NCBI GenBank assembly: GCA_029465975.1
Contig: CM055761.1
Span: 4,349,323 to 4,413,322, forward strand
Direction of reading: 5' to 3'
DNA: 64,000 nucleotides
Origin: Dallia pectoralis
Taxonomy: Eukaryota; Chordata; Actinopteri; Esociformes; Umbridae
Shown: piece after piece, positions 12,301-24,500 of the stretch
Position numbering within the stretch: the first letter of the stretch is position 1
How the letters are laid out: every line of letters starts with the position of its first letter
The notes under the pieces: generated by a model
Seen by the model: only the letters and a program-made list of their open reading frames with translations
Told to the model about the DNA's origin: nothing
The model's database searches: none
Program-made: the position numbers and the translations under genes

Positions 12301-14967
12301 ACTTTGCTAAAGAAATAAGTCAACCTCATAGAGACTATCTGAGAATAAACATGGCTAAAAGAAACTGTGTTGTGTCTTTGATCATAGACAACGCTGTCAG
12401 CCATCCGTGAACCTCTCCCAGGTCTCCTGTTCTACAAGGCTTTTAGGACAAGAGATGAGTCAAACCTCCAGACAGACAGAATCAAGACTCTTGAGTCCCA
12501 GGCCTGTCTGGCATACCTGCTCTTTGTCCAGCTCATCAACATTGAAAACCTTCCTGCAGTTTTCAGGTGACAAAGTGGAAACGTTCTGAGATTTCTGTTG
12601 TTGTTGTAGAGACATGAGGTGATGCTGTATGTTCAAAATGTCAATGTAGTATTAATTATTTGTTCAATGTTTCAGCCCTGTGTTTGTTCTGCAGTGTAAC
12701 ATGGAATATATTGACCTCATGCTAAGTAGGTATGTTGTGCTGTCAAAGCTGTCCTTTTGATAATAACACCTATGATTCAGATTTACCGCAAGTATTTCTT
12801 AAATAACGTTTTTGTCTTAAGCAGAAAGGACGAATCATTCCTACTCAAAGGACTGGTAAGTATAGAAAAACATCAAAGGTTAAAAAATACGCTATCTGTG
12901 AATTCTATGAGTAGTAGGTTTTGTTAGTTGTTCCTCTCCATTCTCGATCACTCAGGAATTATATACAAAAAGTTTAGACAGAGTGGAGGATAACAGTCTC
13001 CGTGTTGAGCTGCTGGAACTGAAGTCCTTCTACAGAGTTCCACAGGTGAGTCTGGCAACTGTAGTAGCTAAACAGGTGCTTGTGTGCCAGACGTAAAAAC
13101 AATGTGATTTTAACGGTATTTTTTGTTTCATAAACACAGCACATGGTGCAGATCCTGACTCTATGTCCAATTCAGCATTTAGTAAGTAAAAATATCTAGA
13201 CGCATAAAACTAATTATTCATTGCATCTGTTCCTAAATGAACACTTTTGGGTCTGATAACTACCCTCGTCTGTTACTAGAGAAGAAGAGCAATAAAAGTG
13301 TTCCAGCTATACATAGATAAACTGGGACCCGAGGCTAAGCACACATTCTTCCGGTAAGACTACTTTGTACTACACTAAAAAATATTTTACTGGCATTAAA
13401 CAAGGAGAAGAACGTCGTTCCATATCTTAATGTAGGTGTATGATGAAAACCAGTCGTCATTCTGGAGTAGAGAGCTACATTATAAAGAACATCAAAAACC
13501 AGATTGAGCTCTCCTTGAAGGTGAGATACAGCAGGATAAATGGTCATAAGCATGTAAGAAACTACACTTAACTAAACTAGAGAACATATATGGACCGTGC
13601 AACCTGTAACTGTGTAATGCCCTTGTATATTTAGCCAGGAAGTGGAAACAAATGGTTTGTGGGGATCAGGGCTGTCACCCTGCTGAGACAAGTTCTGTGT
13701 TTCCCACGAGGCCCAGAAACAGACCTGCTGCACAGTATGGACAGGTAATTTGCGTATTCCCCTCCCAAAATATAGGGCCAGTTTCTAAGATACCAAATAA
13801 GACTATAATAGTCACCAAGTAAACTTGCACAAAGAGTCTGTTGGAATAATCCTGATCCCTCTCCTTAATTGGAATGCATGTTGTTAATTGGTAAGACAAC
13901 CCGACAAACAGGCTCTCAGCATGGCTTCCTGAACTGGTCTTCATAAATACTGCACCACAGAGACACATTTTCTAGCAGAATGTAGCTAATGTGTGCCTAG
14001 CATGAGCCAGATGGAACATGGGTCTTCTGTCCAGATCCATATTATCCATCCAATGATGATCCGGTTTCATTCACAGAATCCCTTTCTTACAAGCAATGGA
14101 AACGGCAGGATTTAGCAAACAAGATGTCACAGACGTCAATCATCTCTCCGGCCAACTTGATATCATTTCTTTGTGACCTGCATCCTGTTTTTGTTTTATA
14201 GTCAAACACGCTGTTTATTTCAGTGCTTGATTCAAAAAAATATGAGCTAGTTTCCTATTCCTCTGCCGCAGGGTGATGGAGTCTCTGAATCTGTTACGAT
14301 ACCTGCTTATGCGACACAAGGACTGGTCGCTCACGGTGAGCCTGTTTAGTTTTTCAGATATGTACAACAGAAAAGATCAATCCTTGCTGCTATAGTCAGT
14401 TGACATGCTTATTAAACACAGCATCATGGTGATGCTTAAACTCTGTTTCCAGTCTGGTATATGGCCAGAGCTGTGGAAGATCACAGAGGACTACCTGAAT
14501 GTACTGAGGGTTTGCCTCGCAATCTCTAGAACATTCTACACAGGGGAGGTTAAAACCATGAGAGAGGACAGAAAGGCTCAAGCACAGGGTAAGAAAGCGG
14601 ATGATTTCTCTACAGAAATGTTAAAAAAAGTATAACATACTGTGTACACAAAGAACTGTATTACTGTGACCACGGTTAGAAGCCAGAGAAGCTCGAGGTA
14701 CATTAGTCCAGACGATGACGGTGAAAGAAGAGAAGGTATCTGACATGACGCCAGAGATGCAGTACCAGGTAAATGATAGTTATCACTGAGGTTCTTGCTT
14801 GCACGTCACATTGCATGTCTTTATTTGATTTGGCACTGACATTATTCATTTGGGGGATTTAACAGGTGCTTCAGTGTGCTCTGGTGACATTTGACCTGAT
14901 GGAGAGTCTTGTGATCCGTATTGAAGAGATATGTGAGGAAAAAGTGAAAACCGGGACTGCCGCCTAA
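9335..14967 (+). CDS. glmn: Glomulin (FKBP-associated protein), complete
   Basis: Coding exons: 9335-9370, 9507-9635, 11292-11396, 11482-11590, 11830-12082, 12180-12282, 12388-12566, 12676-12729, 12825-12855, 12956-13045, 13140-13181, 13280-13353, 13436-13520, 13635-13744, 14272-14335, 14453-14588, 14680-14768, 14866-14967. They total 1791 bases (596 codons plus TAA), close to human GLMN (594). All borders are GT-AG and every phase closes. Landmarks shared with the family include RLPVPYTKEQ, EDAYGLCTCC, SALIKLIEPFVEEV, LTLCPIQ, NKWFVGIRAVTLL and the C-terminal TFDLMESLV. The start ATG in MAHQMQDVILRW is the first in-frame Met of exon 1; upstream non-coding exons are possible. Glomulin is a helical-repeat protein. 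In mammals its C-terminal half binds the RBX1 RING domain and blocks E2 recruitment to cullin ligases; it also binds FKBP12 and HGF receptor, and its loss causes glomuvenous malformations. It lies tail-to-tail with spo16. Confidence 0.96.
10500..10592. mobile_element. Palindromic short repeat (fish MITE-like), copy 1
   Basis: In glmn intron 2, ATCCCAAAT...CACTACT near the left edge is answered by GAATACCGTTTGGGACTC at the right edge, with TTTTGACAGGAGCAC between. This is a diverged copy of the inverted-edge repeat seen elsewhere in the window, for example at 43955 and 47262. Confidence 0.5.
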
Positions 14968-15013
14968 CAGAGATTGTTCAGTTATTCATATAATCATTTG
15001 AACATCTAATATT

Positions 15014-15053
15014 TTTATTTGGGACGATGAATAAACATATTGAATGCTTTATT
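15014..15053 (-). terminator. spo16: spo16 poly(A) signals (two AATAAA)
   Basis: Reading the minus strand, AATAAA occurs at 15053-15048 and again at 15019-15014, about 200 bases past the spo16 stop. The plus-strand glmn signal lies between them, so mature 3' ends of the two genes should overlap by tens of bases. Confidence 0.6.
15030..15035 (+). terminator. glmn: glmn poly(A) signal AATAAA
   Basis: A canonical AATAAA lies 62 bases after the glmn stop codon. Nothing else nearby on the plus strand competes with it. It falls between the two minus-strand signals that serve spo16. Confidence 0.75.
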
Positions 15054-15255
15054 TTTGCACGAGCCTTTTTCACAAATGTACAGCAACAGTTTTCCACTTG
15101 ACACGTAGGAGCAGATTAAACGAATACCACTTGCCAGTCAAAGCAGTTGTCTACTGTGAACACAGCTGCTGCCATTAGCATCGCTAACGTGTCATGAAAG
15201 GTCCAGGTTTGACGGGACCTGGAAGTCCCTCTATGAACCATCTGCTCAGTGCTGT

Positions 15256-16937
15256 TCAGCCCAGCGTAATGTCCTGGAGCATCTCCCACACAGGGCTGCT
15301 CTCCAGGATCTGGGCCCTGGCCTGAGACATCCGATCCCTCAGGCTGTCCACATGGGGCTTACTGGTGGCCTGGAAGAAGAGATAGCCCTTTAAACAGTCT
15401 TTTAATCACAGGAGGAAAACTTGAACTTTATTGTTCTACTTTAGACCGCTGGCAAACATATGTAGATGAAGGTGTACTGTCCCTGCCATGTACAGTAAAG
15501 AAATACATCTAACAACATTTGTAGCAAAAGGGAAAATATTTGTATCACCTACTGCAAACAAATCATATACCTGATCGACATCAATTTGAAACAGGGTATG
15601 TTTTCCCCAGTATCATTACACATATCAATATAACACATCTATTGAGATGGATGTCTATTCCTTACTTTGGCTATAGTCAGCATCCCCTTGACCACCTCAG
15701 CGTTGTTGTGTACAGGTAAAACTCTGAGATTACTGCCAAGAAATCTGAAAAACGCCCCCGGATCCCCCAGTTACAGGGGCAGCCCAGCACTGACGCAACA
15801 TGATTCACATGATAATCACAGGAAAAAGCGATAGTTTAAACAAAATAACTATACCTGAACTGTATCATAGACAAGATGTCCAATTCCTTCTTCCCAAAAC
15901 ACAGGGCTTGCAGAAGAAGGAAACTATTGCGGTGAACCGTTACAAACTTCTTGATCTTGTCGAAATATACTTCTGCTTCCCCAAAGTTATCTGACAGATC
16001 CTGAGGGTTCATTAACAGGAACGCGATACCTAAACAGCCCACATACATACATTCCTTTGTGACACTACTTTGGTCTTACCAAAAGGTCTTGAAGATATAC
16101 GTGATTGATTGTTTTAAGGATGCAAACAGGCACAATTAGATACCAGGGGCACTAATTAGACCAACAGCAGAGGGACGTTAGCTGTACACTTTTCATGGGA
16201 AGAAAATCCGTCTTTCTTTGAAACGACTACCACCACATTAGCAGGACAGGTATCTGATGTCATGACAAGGGGTCAGTGTTTGAACAGCAGCAGCCCCTAA
16301 AACAGGTGGCAAGTGGCAGTGGTCTTCTTGGCAATGTGATACAACTCATAAATGTTACATAAGGCATGCCTACTGTGGGCCAAGCTTTGAAGGACAAATC
16401 AAACAACGTCACATAAATTATTGATGACCTACCTGACTGGGGGAACACAAAGGAGCCCGACTCAACTGCGGCCGAGAATCGAACACGGTGCTGCTGCAGG
16501 AGGGTCCTGGATGTGTCATGACTCTGTCCCACACGATTCAGATTCATTTAAGATATACAATATTAAATTCTGTGTAAACGTCAATAATCAAGTTGTCAAT
16601 AGTGGTGTGACTTCTGTTGCGGATGAACAATTGTTTCATGGTAACGAGACATTTTACAATTATGTCCACTATGTAACCTAGCAACTCCATGGGTCGATTG
16701 TGTAACCTAGCAACTCCATGGGTCGATTGTGTAACCTAGCAACTTCAAGGGTCGACTATGTAACCTCAACTTCATGGGTCGATTATGTAACCTAGCAACT
16801 TCATGAGTCGACTATGTGACCTAGCAACGTCACGGGCTAGTAGTAGCAGTATTCTGTTGTCGCGTTACCTGAAGTGATTTGCTGACTATTATTGTCGTTT
16901 TCCATTGAGTTGTCGTGTTAGTAGCCTTTGTGGTCAT
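15256..16937 (-). CDS. spo16: SPO16 homolog (C1orf146), meiotic crossover factor
   Basis: Exons in transcript order: 16937-16869, 16523-16433, 16029-15855, 15744-15666, 15369-15256. They total 528 bases, 175 codons plus TGA, against 180 residues in human C1orf146. Exon 1 reads MTT..QWKTTIIVSKSLQ, matching the human WTTTIIIS start. Later landmarks are HRVRF, GIAFLLM, HRNSFLLL, FLGSNLRVLPVHN, SKPHVDS and SSPVWEML, in the human order. SPO16 is the small partner of SHOC1 (ZIP2 homolog). The pair forms an XPF-ERCC1-like complex that stabilises branched recombination intermediates and promotes meiotic crossovers. Expression is expected in germ cells. It converges on glmn, with stop codons under 300 bases apart. 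Intron 1 carries a small tandem repeat. Confidence 0.93.
16670..16836. repeat. ~29-bp tandem repeat in spo16 intron 1
   Basis: Five to six copies of a unit built on TGTAACCTAGCAACTTCATGGG and TCGATTA. The array lies between the first and second coding exons of spo16, starting about 150 bases upstream of the exon 2 acceptor. Confidence 0.85.
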
Positions 16938-18000
16938 GTTACTGGCGATAGTGTGAGTTATTAGTTGCTGCTCGCGGAGGCAAATTTATTATTTATTTCT
17001 GAAGAGACTGTGGTGAAATTGGAAGGCGCACGCGGATAACGCGAGAAAACCGGTCCGTATGTGCGCGAGATCAGCGGGCAACGTGAACACCAGCGAGAAC
17101 ACGTTAACAAACGCTTTATAACGTCGATTACTCGTTGGATACTTGTATTAAAAATGTAAATGTGTTTATTTGCCCGTTTCACCGGCAGGTCAACCCAGGA
17201 CTAGGTTTAATTTGTGTCCACAATACTATATTATTTTTTTAATTAGCCTAGTGTAAGTGTTTAATTTTTATTTCAGAGAACAAGTTGTAACACAATTGGA
17301 TAACATGTTAGATATCAGACTGATGTAAACATTGACACCCATGTTCAAGAAACACAAATGTCCGATGCATGCAACCAATCCACTAGATGTTTAAAAATAC
17401 TTATTTAATGAAAAACACGTTAACAACTTCTCTCATTATATTCAACACTTTGTATTGAAACGACATCTATGACAAAAGTTAAGACTTTTTTTGATGAAAA
17501 AACACGATCCCGTTATGTGTCAATGACGTTAAATGTATTGAAGTTAAATATACATCCCACAATCACAAAATCAAAGAAATCCCTGTCTGCCCCATGGATG
17601 TGGTCTGCCCAGACTGCTGCTGTAGTCTAAATCAAATCAGTGCTTTGTTGTACAACCGTGTTTTTCCGGCACGGGGTTTAAATTCTACACTGGACTCCCC
17701 CCTAGTGGAGGAAAACGGAAATACAGCGACACAGTTCACATTAAAACCAACTCTCCCCTTATACTTGCACACGCTATACTCCTTTCCACTTTAGGTGGCC
17801 CAGTTAAAAAAATATATACTTTTTTTGGAATAATTTAAACTATTAAAGTAATTAAGATTTAATTAGGATTACCATTCATTTCCAACAGCATTCCGTTCTT
17901 ACTTGATCATATTCTCTAAAACAGTACTAATCTGTATTTAAATGAACTGTCCCAAAACATTAAACACGATTTAAACAATTGGTTTTAGAACCACACATTT
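16938..18000. other. Intergenic, spo16 5' flank to btbd8 3' end
   Basis: Sequence is A+T-rich with a GCG-rich patch at 16970-17110 that may be the spo16 promoter and 5' UTR. I see no gene and no clear repeat. The open frames at 16961-17182 and 17594-17794 are short and have no recognisable features. Confidence 0.5.
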
Positions 18001-18006
18001 TTTATT
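18001..18006 (-). terminator. btbd8: btbd8 candidate poly(A) signal AATAAA
   Basis: AATAAA on the minus strand, 568 bases past the btbd8 stop codon. It implies a 3' UTR of about 0.6 kb across 18001-18573. Weaker A-rich alternatives exist, so the true site needs transcript data. Confidence 0.5.
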
Positions 18007-18573
18007 TTAAGATACAACAATGAATGTAAAGCCAATAGACCAATCAATGTTCTTTACTTCCAGAAGAAACTCCACTGTCAAACCATCACAAAGAGCTGAG
18101 CCAAGATAAATTAAATTAACTTTTTTCCCCTTAAAGGTTGTAAATTCCAGGTAAACAGTTAAACATACAAAAATGCCAGCATGCACAAATAGTTTGTCTA
18201 AACCTTGTCTATTAAGTATTAAGAATAAAACTCAAGAGAGCAAATGCAAACAAGCACAGTTGCATAAAAAGCAGGCGACTGTCAACCAAAGGTAGACAAA
18301 CATAACCAAATGAAGGTATAATTGTTGCATGATTTTAGTGTAGGTGTTGAATGAGACCGAAGACATGTTGTAAAAATCCAGAGAGAAAGTGTTAATAGCT
18401 CCTTGATACTACAGCTGCAGTGTCAGAACACGTAATGCAGAAAGGTAAATCCAGGGACAATGTAACGTAGGCCTCGTGTCTCCCTATATCTTAAAGTTAG
18501 CCGGCAGTCACTTTCAGTGATGCGTTTCAGACTCCAAGAGGATCCAATGGTTTTTCCATCATGTATAGTTGGG

Positions 18574-21500
18574 TCAGTGGTGGGTCTCCAGCTCCACAAT
18601 AGTCCACTCCCCCTGCGGAGAGGCAGCGTCCTCTGGAGAGAAGCTGGTCACCGTGATGCTGGTTGTGGTGTCCTCCAGTGGAGATATGAGCTCCGCCCAG
18701 CGTTTGAACGTCTCCTTCTCATTGGGCAGGAACATCTGCTGGGCTTCGAGGCAGTCCCGGGAGAGGGACAGGGTCTGCTTGATCAAATACTGGGCTAGGT
18801 TCAGGTCTTCTGGGACTGGGTTTATCACGCCCGTGCTGTACTCCTGGTCTGATAGGAGTTGCTTCAGCATGCTCCAGTCGCACTCTGCAAACCTACATCG
18901 TTCCTCGTTGTAATCCTCACGGTGGACGTTCTGCGTCTCCTTCGGCCCCACTGCGCTCCTCACGCCCCCGTCCCGGTTGTTCTCCGAGGAGCTGAGGTGC
19001 TCAACGGCTTCTCCCGGGTCCAGTTCGTAGATGGGAGAGAGGGCTTTAGACAGGCGCCGATCATGTGTACAGGTTGGGGTTGTTTGATCCAATCTGTCAC
19101 AAAGTCCCTCAATGTCCCCTAAAAACAATTGACAATACTGCACAATGACTCAACTATTTTGGCTTTTCACGAGTCCACAGTCATGACACCGTCTTTTCAC
19201 ATCTATTAATCTCCCATCAGTTTCATTACTTGAGCGACTAACGTTCCACCCTTAACGCGACTCTGTCCTCATGAAAACCATTCAATAATCAATGACCGGA
19301 TTGGGTAATAGGCGGTCTACTCCACTAGTGTTGGGTGAAGCTCTCATTTCACCATTGCATTTAAAATACCAATGGACTGTGGCCTGACACCATTGATACT
19401 CAGTCAAATAACATCACATGTATTAATCAGGATTAGTCACTGACCTGGACTGTGGTTGACAGGATGGACAGCTACCTTAAAGGTGAAGCACAAACATATG
19501 TAGTTGTCTGGATGTCTCTTTTATCCCACATCACACATTAAGACATGCATTGCAATGCCTGCGCCAGTTAGTTTACCTTACTCAGGCCCCAGGGACATGT
19601 TAAAAGAAAACCACGCAGGTCTCTTTAACTAAAGACTAACAGACTTCATGTATTGTACAGCTATTATAACACACGAAATGCAGGCAGGTTTACTTTGCAG
19701 CAAAAAAGGAAATGCGTACATCACTCTCTCTTTCTTTCTTTTCCAAAGGCATTTTAAATTCATTTTTTTGTCATTTATACTCCTTCAGAATCACCAAAGA
19801 AGAGGTCCATACTAGCAAATCACAGGAAAATGTATCACGTATTGCTTTTGACAGCAGAAACAGCCTGGATGTGGTTAGCACTGGGATACACTTGTATGCC
19901 ACTCATATCCCACTGTACAACCTCCATATCTCCTACCTAGCACATTGAATATGGTATAATTCCATTTCAGAAACATCCCCCTGTCTATAGAGCAGAGGGA
20001 TATAGAGTAGGGAATTGGATCGGAATTGAAATAAGAGACATATCAAAACCAAGGTTGGTTTAGACACACTACATACAGAAAACTACTAGGAAGCACCAAC
20101 TGAGGCTATTACACCAAACACCGCACTACAGAATAAATGAAAAAAAACAAAATCACACTACAAACACAAAAGAATTGGGTGGGTAAATAAAAAGACAAAC
20201 AAAAAAGGTACTTTCACAACTGGCATGCTTTACTAGATGATCAGACCAATGAGCAGATACAGGTCAGGAAGAACAGGCAAAACGTTACAACGGAAACAAA
20301 TCTTCTCAGAGGCAGTCTGATCTGACAGTTTGGTAGCGCGGTGCACACCATACAGGTGTCTGAGGATTATTCTGTCATATATCAACTGGCCACTGAATAT
20401 TTTTATGTCATTTGATTTGATAGTAAAAATCGGAGCTTAGTGGCCACGTCCTTTTGCACAAAACACAAATTATAAAAGACACAAATTTCAACAGCTGGGG
20501 CTCAAAATAAGCCTGAAGCTCTTGGATTTCATGGCATTCAACAAAAGAAACGAGGAAAAATCGCAGAATATGTTTTTTTATGTACATCAAAGTGCATTGG
20601 TACAATAATGTCAGTTCACCTCACCAGGTGGTTCAGTACGCGACACCAAGTCTGAATCCTTGATGGCACCCTAGTCCCTAAATACTGCACTTTTCCACTC
20701 CGGGAACAGGGCACCATTTGGGACTCTCATATATTTTAGTATCCGTTTCCTTAGTGATAGGTAGTTCATGTGTTAGGCTATGATAGATTGTAGCCCAAAT
20801 AGATTTGCACATTTCTGTGATTGACTAATTGCTTTGTTTTGAATGGATATTGGTTTAAGAAATTCAAATTTAAAAGGGACTAGCACACAAATACATGTTC
20901 TTGTGCAATTATAGCAAGTTTTGACTAGGGCTTATCAAATAGCTGGCTCATTTAATTAGAATTTGAACTAGTTAGCCCAGTCCGGTTTCACATATCTTTT
21001 GTGAGGGCAATGAGATGGGCAAGCAGAGGGTTTCATATGACTAGTCTGTGTATCATATCAACATCAGACAGTTGTGTCTATTCCTTGGGTGTGGGGAGGG
21101 AGAATGACTAGGGGGGGGGGGTTTGGCTCGAGGTTTTTAATTAAGAGGTGTCCTAGATGTCTGCTGTTATACATTACCTGCTGGGGATTGTGGGACAGCT
21201 GCATGTCCAGGAGACTCCACTGTCTGCTGAGGCTCGTTTAATTCTAGATGCAAGTCTGCTCTCTTGTTCTCTACAGGCGCTTGGCTAGGCCTGGACAAGG
21301 ATGTCCTGCATGGTGGCCCTCCGTTGCTGACCTGTTTAGCGGGGCGGAGGTCTAGATGGCAGGGCCTCTCCCGCTCCTGGGCAGTCAGGCCCGGGGTATC
21401 GGGGTCCAGGTGCGGGGCACCGGGGCCGGCGTCGACTCCTTTCAACTTGCCCGAGTTCTGGTGATCTTGAGAGGGATCCTGGATCTCAGTGAGGAAAACT

Positions 21501-24500
21501 ATGTTCTTGTTGGATTCCTGGGGCCGAGGTGCGGATAGGTCAGACGTCCTGTGGCCCTGGGAAGGAGAGACGGGGCCGAGGGCCGCCTGAGGGGCCTGAG
21601 GACGGTCGTTCTCGAAGACCTCACAGGGGGTGAACGAGTCGTCGGGTTGTTGCTGGGGCGGAGTCTGTGCCCCGCCCTCTTCAGAACCCATCTCCTCGCA
21701 CTCGTCCACAGAGATCAGAACGGAGCGTCGAAAGTTGGAGGCTGACTGGTAGTCCGGATGCTGCTCGTCATCCGGGTCAGGGGGGTCCTCAAAGGCCAGG
21801 TTTACAATTCCCTGGAACTGAGGGGAGGGGTCAGCGGGTGGGGCTGGCTGACCCGGAAGAACCTCCACCTCTGACCTCTCCTCCTCTTCCTCAGACTCTT
21901 CAGACTCCTCGGACGAGAAGAGCTGGCTGTCAGGGACTTGCTTCCCTGTTACACTGGCCTCCACCTCCTCCACCGGAACCTCCTCCCTGTCCCGGCTCAG
22001 CCAGGAGCGCGGTCGCCTCCTCACTCCTTCCTCCTCACTGGTTGTCTCCACCTCGCGGCCCTTCAGCCTCACCTCCACCCGCAGCCCGCTGTCCAGCATC
22101 TTCAGCTCCTCGGGCGTGCTTGTGTCGCTGCTGCTGCGGCCAAGGAAGTCATGGCAACGCATGGTGCCGCCCCCTTTGGATCCGCCACGGTCGTTGGAGC
22201 AGCAGTCGTCCACGTCGTCCTGCGAACCCCCGGCATCGTAGTCCTCGGAGCGGGGCTTGATGTCATCGGAGGAGGTGGTGGCGCTGCCGGACTCTGACTC
22301 GGGGCTGACTTGGTGGTGCAGGCCGTTCCACGAATCCTCCAGTGGGGTGTCCGTGCTGCCCAGACTGCCCGGGGTCGGCGTGTCCGCTGGAAAGTCAGCG
22401 GCTGGGCCGGAAGTAGATTTACCCGCGTACGTGTGCTCTGGAAGCTCAGCGGCCTCTCCGTTCACGAGGGCGTTAGCGCGGTCGGCTGCCGGCGGCTGCC
22501 TGGTCGGAAGCTTCACTTCTACCGTGCCGTTAGGTTTACCTGGCCGCTTAGCGGACTTGGGAAAAGTCGGCTTGGGACTGGAGGTCAAGGGTAAGGAGAG
22601 CTCATCGCCTGCTTCGCTAAGGCCCTGTTGGTGGTGTGTGGGGCCCTGTTGGCGGTGTGTGGGGCCCTGTTGGTGGTGTGGGGGGCCCTGTTGGCGGTGT
22701 GGGGGGCCCTGTTGGTGGTGTGTGGGGCCCTGTTGGTGGTGTGTGGGGCCCTGTTGGTGGTGTGTGGGGCCCTGTTGGTGGTGTGTGGGGCCCTGTTGGC
22801 GGTGTGTGGGGCCCGGTGGAGGTACGTGGCGATGAGCTGGGCTCTGGCCTGTGGATGCCGGCTGTGCTGCCGTGCCCCTGGGATCTGAATGGGAGGGAAG
22901 CCTCTCCGTTTCAGCAGCGTGGTCGTTAGCCTGCTGCAACTCTACAGAGGCCTTTCCGTTACATCCCTCTTTATCCTTAGCAGCTGTTTTCTTCGAAGAA
23001 ACGCCTGAAGAGTTTTTAGCAGGCTTGAGGGAAGATTTTTCCGTAAGAGGTTCAGACGTACTCTTCTGCTTCAGTCCAGGCTTTGCCAACGCTAGCGAAG
23101 GCTGTCTGGAAGGAGCGGAGCTGGAGGCAGCTTTTGTTGGTTTAGCAGTCGATTTGGCTGCGTTAGCCGTGTTGGGTTTAGTGGTCTTACTGGCCGCTTT
23201 GTCGGAGGAGTCTTTGGAGCTGACCTTATCCTCCTCTTTCCTAGGAGATGCAGGCTTCCTGGCATTCAAGGAGGAACCAGGACGGGAGACTGCACGGGTG
23301 CAGAGACAAGAGAAAAGGGTGGTGAAGGGCTAGAAATATCTCTTGTGGTTTAAGTTGCACTATTGAGCAAAAAAGGTGCCCCAAAAATGGCGAACTAAGT
23401 CATGCGTGGGTGGATGTGTACCCAATGTTGTCGAATGTTATCGCTTCTAAACGTGAACTTTCCCGACAGAGCAATGATAATAATTGATTCGACGTATACA
23501 TTGGGCACATGAGACCCACATATAACACATTCAGGTCAAACGGGCCAAACCCGCAAACTGCATGTTTTATACTTGGTGGTCGTGTGGGGACTTGGAACTG
23601 GTATGCACACAGGTCTCACCGTGGTTGTCAGCGGAGCCTGTTGCTGTGCTCCGCCCCTTTGCCTCTGCTTTGGCTCCTCCTGCTGGGGGTCTTCCTGTAG
23701 CGGAGACCTTGGCTTTGTTGGTCTCTCTAGCACTGGGTTTATTGGTAGGGCTGACCAGGGAGATGGAGCACTCGGTTATAATGATAAACACAAAGCTCTG
23801 TAACCTCGCAACAACAATTGCATATCGTTTCATCCGTCTTTGTACGGTCAGACACAGATGACAAGTTAAAGGTAACATAACAAATGCAGATTCTTTCATA
23901 CAGGTGAACTGCATCATGTAATTAAAAAATTAACATCCTTTCATGCTCTGAGTCATTTATTCAAGCACTGCGCAGGCCAATAGACCTCATTTTTGGATCA
24001 AGATGGCACGAGGAAAGTAAAAAGTTTGGACACATTTACCAATTCACTTAAGAGCTCTAGAGTTCTGGGCATGAACATGTTAAAGCCATTTTTGCAGCTT
24101 GTGGCCACCTAACACCTTACACTTTATGTTGATGTTTCATTTCATCTGTCAGCGACGGTATATGCCAATATGTCTTATACCGATATGTAACAGTGGGTGG
24201 CAGCAGAGTAGTTTTGACCAGTCCTCAGGAACGTTTTCTCTAGTAAGACATGGTGGCCTTGCCTAGGTAGGTCATATGGTCTTCTCTAGGTTGGTCATAC
24301 AGCCTTTTCTAGGTAGGTCATATGGTCTTCTCTATATAGGTCATACGGTGTTCTCTAGGTATGAGTGTTCTCTAGGTAGATCATACAGCGTTCTCTAGGT
24401 AGTTCACATGTATTCTCTAGGTAGGTCATACAGTGTGGTTTAGGGTGCAATGCAGCTCACCTGTTGGTCTTTGCAGTGTCTGTTTTCTGGGAGGGTTTTG

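Noticed and set aside
21667..22929. Several 90-197 codon plus-strand frames
   Set aside because: They are antisense shadows of the GC-rich giant btbd8 exon and its 21-bp coding repeat. The minus strand is conserved with KIAA1107.
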